Positions 36,239 through 49,820 of a stretch of 64,000 nucleotides of DNA are shown piece by piece; within the stretch, counting starts at the first letter, position 1; each line of letters starts with the position of its first letter. The stretch lies in contig CM034297.1 of assembly GCA_019925795.1 (NCBI GenBank), positions 47,449,941 to 47,513,940 on the forward strand. Direction: 5' to 3'. This DNA is from Dendrobium chrysotoxum. Lineage: Eukaryota > Streptophyta > Magnoliopsida > Asparagales > Orchidaceae. The translations under genes and the position numbers were made by a program. The notes under the pieces are model-generated. The model was not told the DNA's origin and made no database searches. It saw only the letters and a list, made by a program, of their open reading frames with translations.

Positions 36239-37480
36239 TACTTCAATCTTTGATTGCACCTGAAGGTGACACGTGCGTGTTTACTATATTCTTAACATGC
36301 TAGTAAAATATGATAAAAATATTTTCACCTAGCACTTTTTGTATAGGTTTCATTAGTCAAAGTAGTCAACACATAAAATATAGGATATCATATGGAGCAG
36401 ATATGCTGCTTCCTATATTTCTTGGAAGAAAATATCAAAAGAAGTTTGTAACATGTAGTTTAGAGAGTTTAAGGTTAGCTATTATAAAAAAAATTATATA
36501 TATATATATATATAATTAATTAAGCTAACAAAAATATTCTATTTTGTATATTTTTGTGCAGAAAGATTTTTATTGGTTTCCCTAGCAATATGATAAAATT
36601 AGAAAGAATTTTAAGAAGCGCGGGTTGACTCGCATGTGAGACATGTTTATAGATAATAGAAAGTCATATGAGGGACCTTTTTAGATTGGTGAAAGTGTAT
36701 GGGGTGAGCTGACCAGCATTTGGGGTAGCCCAGATTATACCAAGAGCAGGGACCAGAATAGACGAAATTGTGCTTTTAATATTAGTGGCATGGGTAGTTC
36801 CCTACACACTAGGGGCTTAGTTCTACATACTGAGCATAGGCGATATTTGGTAAAAAAAATTTAAAATATTTTGATAATTTACTTAGTTATAAATACTAAT
36901 ATAAGTATATTGCTGAAAGAGCTGCTGAGTAGAGAATCAACCGTTGTTGAGTTATATAGTCATACCCACAAGCTGTAGGAGAACCAACAATGGGTTGATG
37001 AGTGAGTAAGAAGAGCCCACGTGAGTACATAAGTTTAATATTTTAGTTGTCATATGTAAATTAATTAATCTTATATTAACTTTTATAGGAAGAGTATACA
37101 AGACTTTGAGAGAGCCTAGCTAGAGCATATGAGGGATCTTTTAGGGGATCAGCAGAGTATTCTGACTATTGCACTTAGTCGTAAGTGGTATTTAGAATGC
37201 AGATAGGTCGGGTTTATGTTTAGGCTCGCAATCCTATGCATATGAGGGATAGACATCTAGTGGCTCCAGCTTCTCGGCAAGTAGCCAGGAGTTATTGTAT
37301 AGAGAACAAGCAGCTGCCCGTACAACAGAGCTAGATAAAGTTAAAAAATCACAAGCTTACATGCAGGTGTAGATACAACAAATTTAATTGTTAGATGAGT
37401 TGTAGAAATTGAGGGAGCAATTTAGTGGAAAGCAGGTAGCATCAGTAGAGGAGGAGATAGATTCTGATTAGATTTCTTTT
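36239..37480 (+). pseudogene. Transposase_24-like CACTA-A gene, later exons
   Basis: This continues the gene cut at 13304. Exon-like pieces match CACTA-B: 36346-36470 (GFISQSSQHIKYRISYGADML), 36562-36860 (RKNFKKRGLTRM, then RDQNRRN, VLHTEHRRYL), 36911-37020 (STVVELYSHTHK, QQWVDE) and 37090-37480 (MHMRDRHLVAP). ELYxHTH and the final glutamine-rich segment are typical of the plant Transposase_24 family. Stops are frequent. Confidence 0.72.
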
Positions 37481-37739
37481 TGTTATTACTGAATATTTCA
37501 TTTATATGTTGGACATTTCATTTCTATGTTTTTATATTTTATTGTCCATTTTTTATTGTACAATAAATAAACTTTATATTTCTTTTTAAACTATTTTATA
37601 AATGTTCAATAAAATTTGTGATCAAATCTATTATTACGTGCATGTAGCATGTGTTTATGTTCAATATTTGAATGTGAATTTCTATGTTGTATATTGTTTA
37701 AATTGGTTTATTGTGTTGCAGAAAAAATGTGAGGGAGTG

Positions 37740-38187
37740 CTATTTCCATTTATTTTTCATATAGGTTTTTAACAGATTTCCAGCGAAATATCTGTCAAAA
37801 ATGGATATACGATGAAATTCTATCGTGTTTCTGAAAAAGAAATTTTGTCAAAAGTTCTAACTGATAAATAATTGGAAAATTTCACCGGTTAGTTTCCAGT
37901 GGACATTTCTGGCAATTTGTCCACTAGTATTTCTAGCATATGGCTTCTACCAAAATTTTTTGCGGACAAACTGCCGATAAGAGTTCTTCAGGAATAATAA
38001 ATATTGCTACACAATTTTGTCGAAAATATCTTCAACAGAACAATTCCATCAGAATAAAGTTTCAGTCACTCATTTTACCATCGACTAAATTTTTGGTTGA
38101 AATCCACCAAAAATTCATATTTTCCAATGGAATTACTCACTTTCTAACGGATTTGGGCCGCTGATAAAATTAGTTTTTCCTGTAGTG
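37740..38187. repeat. Right terminal and subterminal region of CACTA-A
   Basis: Ends ttttcctgtagtg. Inside are scattered short words (ccagcgaaa, caccggttag, gccgataag, ccgctgataaa) like the ccgg/gcgg-rich subterminal repeats of CACTA-B. These are where CACTA proteins bind. Confidence 0.75.
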
Positions 38188-40681
38188 TCTTGAGGAATGT
38201 TTGGGCTAAACACATGTTGAGGTCGTGCATATGGTAAATTCCCTTGAGTGAGTGTGACAACTAAGTTAAGATAGGCATGTAATGGGGTAGAGTAATGAAG
38301 AATCTAATTTAGCAAGTCAAACCTAAAAGGCCCTGTTTACTCAAAGTACTTAGATATGTTGGACATAGCACAACTTGTAGGACATGATTCGAACTAACAT
38401 CAAAGGAATACATTTGAATGGATGCCCAAAGAATTCTCTTGAATGAACTCCCAAGGAACACTTTTGAATGGTTACCCTAGAAATGATACTAAGTGGATAA
38501 GGAAGACTTTTAAGGGGATGATGAAGGAATGCATCACAATTTTGAGCTAATAGCTAAGAAATGGTTCACTTATTATTGGTTAACCCCAAAGCTTGAGAAC
38601 ACTCTAAATTTAGCTCATAATGCTCATGCCAACTCAATATAAATTTGGGTACCAAGCCACAGCATCTAACATTCAATATAAGCTAGCTACAGTTTATCCA
38701 AGCAAATAAGTTTATATCGTAGATAAAATGTGATGTCTGAATGTAACTATTTTGTAATGAAAGGTTGTATGACATTATTGGGTATTATAGTGTAACAACG
38801 TATTGGCAAATTTGATGTAATCATCAAAAGGAAATTTTTATTTGATTTATACTTCCCTCTTATTTTAAAAACTTATATAAGTATATATTTTAAATGAGTT
38901 TAGAAAAATAATATCTAGGTTTTTATGGTTTGTTCTGTATCCTAGATTTCTCCATGTGGTGGTCACCTCTGCCTCATCCATTCAGTGTCATTTGGTATCA
39001 AAACTCAGCTCCAACAAGAAACTTTGTTGTTGTTGTTCTTCATCGAAACACCAAAAAAGATAATGACAACCATAAAGAACTACAAGTTCTACTTCCCAAT
39101 TCATATCCTGTTGTTGTCCTATTTTCACCTGCTTCTAGCAGGCCCCTTCCAAGCTACCATAGTTCTTCCCAGGCTATAGATAACCACTCTTCTCAGCTGT
39201 CCTGTAACCATCTGCATAAGAAGCCACCATCCCTTCCTTACTCCAAACCTACATCCTCAAGAAGTTGTCTCAACCTAAGAAATCCATATTAGCTCCTCTA
39301 CCCTATTGGTTAAACATATATAGCTCTCAAAGACCAAATGAAATCTTTTCTACTATCTAGTAAAATTTCTCATTGTCCCTACCCAAGTATTGAATTCTTT
39401 GGTCTATTGTGCATATTGTCTCCAATAGCTGGCAACCTGTCCATCTTCGATTCCAAACAATGATCCCCACTCACACTCAGGAAGCCAATAATTAGATATT
39501 CTCCTCCATTAAAATCACTCTCAGGTGGTTTGTCCTAATGGAATTGTCCTAGGAAGCAATCCTTCATGAAATCATGCCCAAGGGTTTTATTCAAGTGTGC
39601 CATTTGACATTATAATTATATATTTAAATTGACCTCCTACATGTAATTATAGGACACAGAGGGCTTCATTCAAGCATCTCATTCAATATTTCATTTATAT
39701 GAAGATATGCCATACATGCACATCCACGTATCCTTCTGCATATATTTGTAAGATGTAGAGGATTTCATTTAAGTAATATCATGCAATATTTTATCTACAT
39801 GTAGAAATGCTACACACTAAAATTATGTAGTGTGAACACACTAAAATTATGTAGTGTGAAAACACAAAATGCAAAATGTATAGGCCGACATACATGATAT
39901 ATGCAGATGCATTAAATACACCCACTACATATGTATGACATTCATATAATGCAAAACACATGTAATAGCTTATACATGCATGTGCCTCAATAAGCATGCT
40001 ATAGGTACACACATGATGTCTGAGGATGCTGCACAGGTTAAGAAATGAATTTTGATTCGAACTTGATCCTCTATTGATAAGTAGACATAGTTGCCATAAG
40101 ATCCAATCAACAAAAAATAAAATTACCCATAAAAACCCTGATGATGGCCTTGTTGATAGAAGTTTTCAACTAGAGGGTACCTCAAATATCCAAAAATGCC
40201 TCCCAAAATTTCCAAATGTCCATAAAATTCAAAATTCCAAAAATAACCTTAAATTAATATATTTAAAATGAAATAAAGCATCAAAAATTTTAAGCAAAAA
40301 ATACACAATCACCTTTCATAATAGTTTACCAAGATGGATAAATATAAAAACTACTTCAGCTCATAAAGAACTAATGTCTAGCCAAGATCATCACTAGGAT
40401 TCATTCTCAATTTTTTGCTTGCCAGTAAGGACGTGGCGCATGTCCTCTAACTGGTGGTTTTGCCACCAAATATCACCACAAATAAATGGTTATGACCAGG
40501 ACCCTCTGAACTGGGTGATTTTGCAGCCAAATGGCACCACTAAATTATGGTCATGGTCAGAGCCCGCATGTTCCCCAATAGCTTCAAATCCTTGAGATAT
40601 GAATCAATCAAATATGATCAATAGGGCAAAAATCCCTCTATTAGCCAAGGTGGATTCAAATTTATCCCCTTACATAATTAT
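38188..40681. other. Unassigned region, no gene recognised
   Basis: Flank of CACTA-A. A possible retroelement primer site (tggtatcaaaactcagctcc, 38993-39012) resembles an initiator-Met site, but I find no LTR pair or pol motif near it. An open stretch of 120 codons (38930-39292) has no recognisable features. A 24-bp unit (acactaaaattatgtagtgt) is repeated twice near 39814-39860 and is itself an inverted repeat (cacacta/tagtgtg). Confidence 0.5.
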
Positions 40682-41301
40682 TCACCCTAGGTCTATAAGG
40701 TACCCTTGGACGAAGTAACCCATGGTTGCCGACAAGAATCCTTTTGTCAGGTTAGGTTGATTACCTCCTCTGATTAAGTAGACCAGAGACCATGATGACC
40801 CAGTAGGATGAAACCATGGGATCTTAAGAATAGGAAATGATTGTAATAAATCGCTAAGCCTTTGGTACTCTATTTTTGCCATTTGATGAATCACATGCCT
40901 CAAAACAAACTCTATCACCTCATTCTTAAAACCAAGCTACCAAGGTATTAAATTTAGATCACATTGTATTTTGTTGCTCTATAGGTAAATTGTGTATATA
41001 ATATAATGAGTCTTATTCTTCTCTTCTTAGACTACCACTAGCAAGAATCCAAAGTTGAATCCAATAAGTAAACACACATTAATAATTCACATATACCTTA
41101 ACTCTCCTTCTATGCTAGATCATGCATACTTATTATCTAACTTCTGAGCCTCCTAAATGTATTCCATTGAGGAAGCCCGATCAATCACCTTTAAAAGCAC
41201 TTCTATACCCACATCAATTAAACCAATAATTTTCAGATGTGACCTCTCCATCTCTTGAATCAAAGTGGTATAGCCCACTATAACCTCTCTTGGTTGAAAT
41301 G
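40682..41301 (-). pseudogene. Possible relic of host-gene exons
   Basis: The minus strand reads as protein-like sequence in two pieces. Piece one (41301 down to about 41120) follows an intron-like ag and reads FQPREVIVGYTTLIQ, then IIGLIDVGIEVLLKVIDRAS, with a stop in EYI*EAQKLDNKYA. Piece two (40918 down to about 40682) reads EFVLRHVIHQMAKIEYQRLS, then FPILKIPWFHPTGSSW. Between them are plausible gt and ag splice borders. The composition looks like a soluble housekeeping protein rather than a transposon. I do not recognise the family. It could be a captured or decayed gene fragment, or chance. Confidence 0.3.
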
Positions 41302-41508
41302 CTAATTAAAATTCAAATATTAAAAAAATAATTAACCTGATATGCTAATTATAAAATATACATGATAATTTAAAAAGTAAAATATAAACTACTATAATGC
41401 ATTGCCTGTAGTCTTTAACGTAACATTTCGTGAATAATAATTAGCATAATAAAATGTTAGGACATCTTCCTATGAAGAAAATTTTAGAAAAGTTATTAAA
41501 TGTTCACT

Positions 41509-41510
<2 letters not shown>

Positions 41511-41539
<29 letters not shown>
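41511..41539. repeat. (TA)n tract at the LINE 5' side
   Basis: About 14 TA repeats, directly before the presumed start of the LINE. Confidence 0.9.
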
Positions 41540-41545
<6 letters not shown>

Positions 41546-41695
41546 TACTCATACTCTAAGCGCTCCGAACATGGAAATTTTCGTGCTTTTCCTTGTGCCT
41601 TCATCCAAATTTGTTCCTTTTGTCCATCAGGGAAGTTTTCTTACTCTTCATTCTTTTGTTTCTCTTGTAGATTGTGTGATCGGGTGTTCTTTGCG

Positions 41696-43735
41696 ATGGC
41701 TGCTCCGCTATCGGGGGCTCCCTCCGGTAGTTTAGCAGCTAATCATGTAAATCTCACAGATCCTGGTTTCCTTAACTCTGTTAACAATCTAGATCATTTA
41801 AAGATGATATTTCTGGTGCTGGTTCATCTTCCTCATTTCTAGATCTAAAGCCTCACTACAGGAAAAATGGCATTTTCCAGGAGCCATTTTCACAGAAAAA
41901 TGAATAAAATCCATCGATAATTTATATTTTTGGTGGATTTTTACGATAATTCACGTGTCGATAAACAAACACCATCAAAAAAATTTTGCCAAAAATTATG
42001 TAGAAAAAAAATAAAAATATTATTATTAGTCTGAGCGGGCCAACTGCCTGGCCGGCCTTCATTGTGAGCCCATGAACCCACCTGTGGGCCAATAAACCAG
42101 GCCCGCCTGCAAATCTGCGGGGCCATGGAGAACCCATGGGCCTGTGAGCCAGGCCCACCCGCGAACCCACTTGCCTGTGTTGCGCAGGGTTCGAACCCAC
42201 TGCGTGGACAACTACCTGAGCTGGGTTAAAGAAATTATTTTTTTGCTGCATTTTTACATTTAAATTATACATTATTCTTAAAATAACAAATTAAATTAAC
42301 AATTAATTAAAATAAGTTATTAAATTACTATTTAATTATTAATTAACTAAAATAACATATTAAATTGCTACTTAATTAAAATAACATATTAAATTACTAA
42401 ATTAAAATAAACTATAAAAATTTAAAATTAATTAAAATAAAATATTAATAATTAATAATTAATTTAAATAAGTTATTAAATTAATAATTAAAATAATTTA
42501 TTAAATTACTAATTAATTAAAATAAAATATAAAAAATTAAATAAATTAAAATAAATTATTAAAATCCATCGAAAGCCACCGGAAAATCCGCCGAAATCAA
42601 ATCCGTCAAAAAATCTGCTAAAAAATATCCCAGAAAATCTGTCGGATATATTTGATCGAATTTCATAGGAAATTCGTAGGAAATTCTGAAGGAAAATATT
42701 CAACCAAAAAAATCTGCCGGTAATAGGTGATATTCCTATATAGCCTGCCACTCATTGTGTTATGACTTCGTTATGGATCACGAAAGAGGAAGTTTTGGCC
42801 TTTGTAAAACCTTTTCAATTTACTCTACTCAGTAAGTTTACTATGCGTAGACCAAAACTTGATCTTATTTAGCAGTTCTTCTTTAATCTTAAGCTTTCCG
42901 TTGGTTTCTCTATTACTTTACTCAATTCACATCATATTTTAATTATGCTAAAAAGTGATTTGGATTATAGTCATATTTTTTGTCATAGATTTTATAATGT
43001 TCGTAATAGTTATATGAAGTTAATTGAATGGTCCCCCGTCTTTGATATTTCGGCTGAGTCTCCTATAGTCCTGATTTGGATTTTTTCTAGAGCTTTAACT
43101 GCACTTTTTCTCCCCTATGATTCTGCATGGTCTTGAGAACCTTTTTTGTCATCCGTTACAAGTAGATAATGTCAGGGCTGTTGGCTCAAGACCCTTCATT
43201 GCTAGAGTTCTAGTTATTGAGATTGACATCAGTAAATAACATCTGAATGCTATTTGGTTAGGCCCTCAGAAGTATGGTTATGTTTAAAAGGTTATTATGA
43301 GTGATTTCCCTTCTTTTTGTGATAACTGTACAACTTTGGATCATAACAAACTAGAATACTTTCATTTGAATCCTAATCTTAGAAAACCCAAAACTTATGA
43401 GGCCAAGCCGCCACATTATACTTCAAACTCTAATCTGGTCCCAATTGTCACTAATGAAACCTTGCTATCAGCCCTTTAAGTGTTGAGCCTAATACCACTA
43501 AAAACCCCACCCCAACCTTCATTTCTAGTCCTGTGCATGATACACCTTCTTCAGGTAGAATTTATGACAACAACAATATGATTTCTAATGCTACTTCTTC
43601 CTGTTATGTTTCCATTTCTCTAAATGTTTCTAACATGGTTCCTACTATTAATATTCATGTTTATTCATCTCATGGTTAGTGAATGTTTGCCCATCGGATG
43701 CTCAGTAGGAAGAAGGTGAGATAAATTCTTATTGT
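41696..43735 (+). pseudogene. LINE ORF1 (DUF4283, zinc-knuckle protein), interrupted
   Basis: The ATG at 41696 gives MAAPLSGAPSGSLAANHVNL; the frame then shifts near 41795 and is split at 41854 by a CACTA miniature. After it, a DUF4283-type domain is clear: EEVLAFVKPFQFTLLSKF, LNSHHILIMLKSDLDYSHIF and MKLIEWSPVFDISAESP (42790-43090). A degenerate zinc knuckle, FCDNCTTLDHN, lies at about 43320. ORF1 proteins bind LINE RNA. There are several stops and frameshifts. Confidence 0.8.
41854..42743. mobile_element. CACTA miniature element in LINE ORF1 (890 bp)
   Basis: Starts cactacaggaaaaatgg and ends with a damaged tattcctatatag, flanked by the 3-bp duplication cct (41851-41853 and 42744-42746). 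The start shares 14 bases with CACTA-B. Subterminal words such as atccatcgaaagccaccgg and aatccgccgaaatc are near the right end (42560-42720). The centre is AT-rich, with a GC-richer insert at 42030-42230. It encodes no transposase and would depend on a CACTA such as A or B. Confidence 0.85.
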
Positions 43736-43895
43736 GAAAGTTATTCTATTATTAACTTGGGTAAGACCAATATTAATAACTTTGCAAAGGATAATGGACT
43801 TTGGATTCCGGAAAAGAATAAGAAAAAAAGTTTATTTTTTTTTCCTAGTGACTCCAGAATCACTAGATCATTATCTTCTGCCAAGAAAGTTTTTA

Positions 43896-44395
43896 ATGTT
43901 TGGTTCAATCAATTGGAATATCAGGGGTGTGGGGAAAAGGGAATCTCATCTTCGCATTCGTAATTTATGTCGTATTTAAAATATTCAATTTTTATCTTTA
44001 TTAGAACCCATGGTTGCATCCTCGAACATTCTGACTTATCAAAAATAATTTGGCTTTGATTTTTCTTTTGCTAGCTTGTCTGGTAAAATATGGATTTTTT
44101 GGAAAGGTTTTCTTAACCTAAATGTTGTGGGGGATTCTGGCCAAATCATTCATTGTAGTTTAACTATTTTTAGTGCTCCTATTATTGACTTGTACCAAAA
44201 ATGGCCGCATTCCTTTATGGTATAACTTAAGTAACTTTGTTAATTCTATGAATGCTAAACCCGTGGCAATTTTAATATAATTTCTCTTTGCCATAAAAAG
44301 ATTGGAGGTTCTCCTCTAAATTTGAATGCTATGGATGATTTTAATAATATGATTTTTGAATGTGGTCATACTGACTTGTTTATTAAGGACCTACC
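43896..44395 (+). pseudogene. LINE ORF2, endonuclease N-terminal part
   Basis: Starts near ATG 43896 (FGSINWNIRGVGKRESH). It continues through LLEPMV, the SGKIWIFWKGF segment and NIISLCHKKIGGSPLN to the insertion point after LFIKDLP. This is the APE-type endonuclease that nicks target DNA. The reading frame continues at 52390 once the inserted LTR and its ctacc duplication are ignored. There are stops at several places. Confidence 0.82.
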
Positions 44396-46899
44396 AGTTT
44401 GATTAAAAAAGTTGAGTTTTAAAAGATTAATTTTTTTAGGAGAATTTAAATTCTGGAATTTTAATTTTAAAATTGAATACATCATTATGAACGATATATC
44501 ATCTCAAAAGGCAAACATATCATTCCCTAATGAGTTCAATTTATAGGATTAAAAATTCATCCTGATTACCGTAGTCAAATTCGAGTAAGAACTACATATA
44601 ACCTCAAAGGGTCAAAATAATTATTCAATCAGTTATTTAACTACAATAATTTGAATAAAATATCATTAATTTCATAATCAAAATTATAATAATAAATGAT
44701 ATATCTTTATGAGGAAAGAAGATATCAATCACTATTGATTATTTAAAAATAACAATAATGATTGTTAATTATGACTTGAATTTTCCCAAAGATCATTAAT
44801 TAAGTTTTGAAAAATTAATTTTAAAAATTTAATCTGGGTTTCTAAATCTCCTACGAGCACAAGCCCTCATAGTTAATTACATTGTAGGAAACCTAAGCTT
44901 CCTACGAATACTCTCGATTAAAATAAATGTAGAAATTTTATCTAAAATTTTTAAGGTTTGATATCAAAGGAGTGAAGATTAAAAATTCAACTAGAATTGG
45001 GGTAAATTTAAACACTTATTCTAGAGTTCAAAGGAGGAAGAATAGGAGGTGCTTTGGGATTCTAAAAATATTTCAGAATCACCCCAGACTATCCTAAGTG
45101 TTAGGCTTAAATTTTGGATTAAAAGAGATTTAATTTGAGTTATCTATTTTATTAGAAATTCTTGGAGGGTTGAGGTCTTATAGTATAAACCTGCCTCCGA
45201 ACCTTAATCTAAATTGGGTACTAAAAATTAATAACCCAGACCAAGCTAATATAGTGCAAATCTGGACTTATCGCGGCCTAGATTGGGGAGCCAGCTAACC
45301 ACTTTGTCCCTTAAAATCCATGAGTCCGATCTTTTATGAAGGAGTGGTAGGGATGTTGTTTAGTTAAGTTTGAGGAAATGGGGTTAACATCTCGAGTAGA
45401 TCCTAATTAGCCCCTTGACTTATGTTGGGTAATATGAAGCTTGAAATAAAAATGTAATTAAATTTTAGACTTATTTAAATTTGTATCTAATGCAATGCAT
45501 ACTAGTTGACTCGATAAATGCTTAAATCAGAATGAAGTAGTTTTAAAAAGACTTAAAAATACATTTTATCCTAGATATTGTATAATTTTCCTTTGACAGG
45601 ACTGCACCCTAATAGGTCAGGTAACATGTCAAAACCCATAGGCACGAAAATGCCTAATAAGATAAAGAAAATATAAAATGTATGCATGAGACCCTCGATG
45701 ATCCGAGCTTACTTCTTAAAATCGTTAGAGTTTTTATGTTGACTTAAATATTTTAAATTTAATTAAAGTAGAAAAAAATTTTAACGTGCCCTTACCAGCC
45801 TTTGATCGTTCTAGGCAAAATCAAAAGCGGCATATAATAAAAAAAAGTTAGAAAAGACATGCAATTTTTACTATATAATCAAATTAAATAAATAAATCAA
45901 TTAAATTAAATACTAAAATTAAATGTCTATGTGATAAGTGCTGCTTAATATTACAACCCAAAAATTACAGAAAGTAAAGTGGCCGGTTTCTTCTTGGTCA
46001 TAAGCCTGGATTTCTAGTCCTAAGATATAAGTTACTTTGAGAATGGGATTTTTCTTGGTCTTCACTTCTTCATCCTTCTGTAGGCTCCTTGGATCTATCA
46101 GGTCTGGATATCCAAATGAAAAGAAACTCTTCCTCGAAAGGGGTGTTATCTTTTCCCTTTGGATATCTTAAATTATCCAAATTTAGATCACCAAATGGAA
46201 AGGAACTCTCCCTTAAGAGATGTTCCATCCTCTTTGGATTCCAAATTGGATGTACAACATCCCATCTCAAAACACTTTATAACTCTTAATTATAAGTCAA
46301 TTATATCAAATTATATTACATGAAAATAAAAATCTAGACTCTAACAATCTGCAGTGTTATCCTAAATAATCAATATTTAAATTATCATCCCAAGTAGTTT
46401 ATATTTATTGGAATACTAAAACTCAATCACAATCATATTTGGCCATGCTCTTTTAATTTAAAAGAGGGACTTAGCATTCTGAAGAACCTGCAAAAAACTT
46501 ATCAGTTTTAAAGCTTAATTTTATGTCCCCTTTTATTTTAATTGCCCTGTACAAGCATAGCCACCTACATAATATTATATTAATATTTAAATCATCTTTA
46601 ACCTAAGGGTAATCTAATGCCCATCACATCAATACATAGATTATAAAATTAAGTAAAAAACTACATTAATTTATACTAACAACCAGCATGTACTGAAAAC
46701 TTGAAAGTCTGGCACATACTAAAAAAAGGAAACATTGGCCTAGCCTAAGACTAGAGCTGCTTGTCCTAACAAACCATCTAAAGTGTGTAAAGTAGGTTGT
46801 CTGATTTGGATATGTCCTATATAGGATAGTTGGTTAGAGTTGTTTTGATGTTCTTATTGGTTGAAAGGCTCAGAGGAAAATTAAATTAAAGTTTGTATT

Positions 46900-49620
46900 A
46901 TTAATATAAAATTTATTTTAATATATATTTGAAATGTTAAATAGCTTCCACCTTTGTTGCTCATCAGAGCCGTAAAGTTTATTTCACCTAAAGGTAACCA
47001 TTATAGTTAAGTGAATTAAATTGATTAAAGTTAGAATTGATAAATTTTAATTAGAATTGATTGGTTGCTAGTTTTTAAGGTTAGACTTAGTTTTTTTTGG
47101 ATTTTTAAATTAAATATTTATTTTCCAGAATTATTTAAATGTATTAATTAAAGGGATCAAATTTTGACTTTTAGATTAAGATTAATTATGGAAAGCTAGT
47201 ATTTTTATTAAATAATAGACCTTGAGATGAGTAATTAGACTATAAGTTTGCTAAAATTGAATTTTTTTACATTTATGTATGAATTTTTGAAGTTTGAGTT
47301 AAAATTTTAACTTGAGGTTGACCAAAAAGTTGACTCTTAAAAATTGAAGTATTTCTAGTGGTTTAATATTTTTAATAAATATTAGACCCTAAATAGAGTC
47401 CAATGCCTTTGAATTTGCTTAATTTGGAATTAGTTATGATTTTTAGAAATTTGATTATTTATTTGAACTATTAAAATTATTTAATTAAAAGGGTTTTAAT
47501 GATTTTTATTCAAATGAACTCCAAACTTCTTGAAATCAACTCCAAAGGTCAGAAATGACCTAAGGAAGTGTTCTAAAGCAGAGGATGTCACTATATTTGA
47601 ATGGTTTAAGTTTCATGCTTATAGGACTTAAATTTTAATTTCTAAAATTTTCTTAAGTTTTCTAAACAAAATCTTAATTTTTGTCCTTAAGATGTCACTA
47701 GGTTAAGTGGGTTTAAATCAATGTCACTAACCCTTAAATAAACCTATAGGCATTATATAAACACAAACAATTCCTAAATCTAGGAGAGTTTAAGCTAATG
47801 CCAGTGCATCCTAAACATGCTTATTAAGATATAGTAAACATAAAGGATAACAAGATTAGTGAATAATTGGAATACAATTTTCAAGGTCAACCTATGTTTA
47901 AAATTTCAAGGTCACTCGAAGCTCTCAAAATTTAACATATATAATTTCAAAATTAAGGTTTTATTTGAAAATAGATCAATTTTAATTTGAATTTTAGAAA
48001 AAATTAAGATAGTTTTCAAAATACTTCCAAAATTATTTTTTAAAATACCTTAATGATATGAAAATATTTTGAAATAAAAGTTTCTGATTTTTTAAAATTA
48101 TTTAAATCAATAATTAATTAAAAATTAATTAAATATTCAAATATTTAAATAATTAAAATTATTTAAAATATATAAAATATCTCAAATTAATTTTTATTTC
48201 AAATTAAAATATCTTAAAATAACTCCCTAATTATTTAAAATACTTCAAAATAAAACTTTTAATTTTTAAAATATTAGTTTAATATTAAATTAAATATTAA
48301 TTAAATATTAAAATAATTTAATAATAAAACTTATTTTAAAATAAAATAAGTTTTAAACTTTGAAATTAATTTTAAATCAAAGTATTTAAAATTTTGAAAA
48401 ACTTAATATATTATATTAATTTTTCTAATTAATTTGAATTTATTTTGAATTTTTGAAGTTTTATGGTAATTAAATATATTCAAAAATTATTTAAAATAAT
48501 TAATATTCAAATTTTTTTATAAAATTAAATTAAATTCAAAATGTTCTCTAAAAATTTTAAATTATTTAAAATAATTTTATTTAAATTTTCAAAATTAATT
48601 GAATTTAATTTCAGTTAAATATTAATAAAATATTTAAATATTTGACTAATTAAAAAATATTTAAAAATAATTCTTTGACTATTTAAAATATTTTTAATAT
48701 AAACTAATTAATTTTTTAGAATATTTAATTAATTAAATAAGTTAAATTACTTAAAACATATTAAATATTTTGAATTTAATTTTAATTAAATATTAATTAA
48801 ATATTAAAATACTTAAATACATAAAATTTATTCATAATATTTAAAATATTTTAAAGTAATTTTAATTTTTCAATTAAAATATTTTAAATTTTAAATAATT
48901 TGATATGAAATATTAATTAAGATTTTTTTTATTTAACTTGAGTTTTATTTAAAATATTTGAAATTTATAATAATTAATAGATTTAAAATATTTAAAATAA
49001 TATCAAAATAATATAATATTAAAATATTTTGAAAGAGCTTTCTGAAATTTAAAATGATTTAAGGTTAAATTTCATAAGATTTTTAAAATATTTGGTTTTA
49101 AATTAATTAAATATTAATTATATATTTCAATATTTAATATTTAATAATTATTTAAAATATATTTTATATCTTAAAATAATTATATAATTTTTATTTTTTA
49201 ATTTTTAAAAATTTTAATATAAAATATTAATAATTTTTTTTATTAAACTTGAATTATTAATTATCTTTTAAATATTTTAATAATTAACTATATATATTTA
49301 ATCTAATTAAATATAATTATTATTCAATATGATTTTAAAATTAAATTAATATAAGTTTAAATATATTTTATGAAAATCAGAAAGTATTTTAACTAAAATT
49401 TGATAATATCTTAATTTTTTTTAATTAAATATTTAATGTTTAAAATAATTTAATATATATATATATGTTCTTTTAAATTAAAATTAATTTTAAATTGAAG
49501 GGCTTAATTTTCTAAAAAATTTGATACATAATATGTATTTTTTTATTTAAAAATAATATTTTTATGATTTTTTAAAGAAATTTGGATTTAAAATTATTTT
49601 TGAATTAAATTTAAATCATT
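46900..49620. other. AT-rich centre of the right giant LTR
   Basis: Made of short A/T words with no open frame or motif. Counterpart of 5320-8100. Nothing else seen. Confidence 0.7.
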
Positions 49621-49639
49621 TTTAATTAAACGGTGATGC

Positions 49640-49820
49640 CAACGGTGGTGGAGGACACGCGCCATGCTCTCATTGGCAGGTTCAAAATAATGACCAATCA
49701 TTATTCGATGGCACAATGATTGGCAATGATTATGCGGCCTACAATCATTACTAATCATTAAACCGTGGAATGCGGTTTCACTAATCTGACTCAGCGCATA
49801 ACGGGAGCATTCGATCATCC
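49640..49820. other. Conserved GC-rich block, right copy
   Basis: On the minus strand this aligns with 5148-5300: gactcggattagtgaaacc and gactcagattagtgaaacc, repeated caatcattgc words and gcgcgtgtcc. It is one of the best-kept blocks between the two giant LTRs. Confidence 0.6.

Larger units (their letters stand above)
11749..38187 (+). mobile_element. CACTA-A: decayed CACTA transposon, 5' part missing
   Basis: The right end is seen at 38187, where ttttcctgtagtg is the complement of the cactacaggaaaa end of CACTA-B. Inside are the 3' end of a TNP2-like gene and a Transposase_24-like second gene, both matching CACTA-B (56928-60262) at nucleotide level. The element is split by the outer Sirevirus (13305-36233). 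On the left it is cut off by the giant LTR at about 11743, so the left terminus is not in the window. Confidence 0.8.

Noticed and set aside
38930..39292. 120-codon open frame after a primer-like site
   Set aside because: No domain, no LTR pair and no pol nearby; kept only as an unassigned region.
41454..41735. Open frame with an IYIYIY run
   Set aside because: Produced by the (TA)n tract ahead of the LINE; the real ORF1 start is 41696 in another frame.
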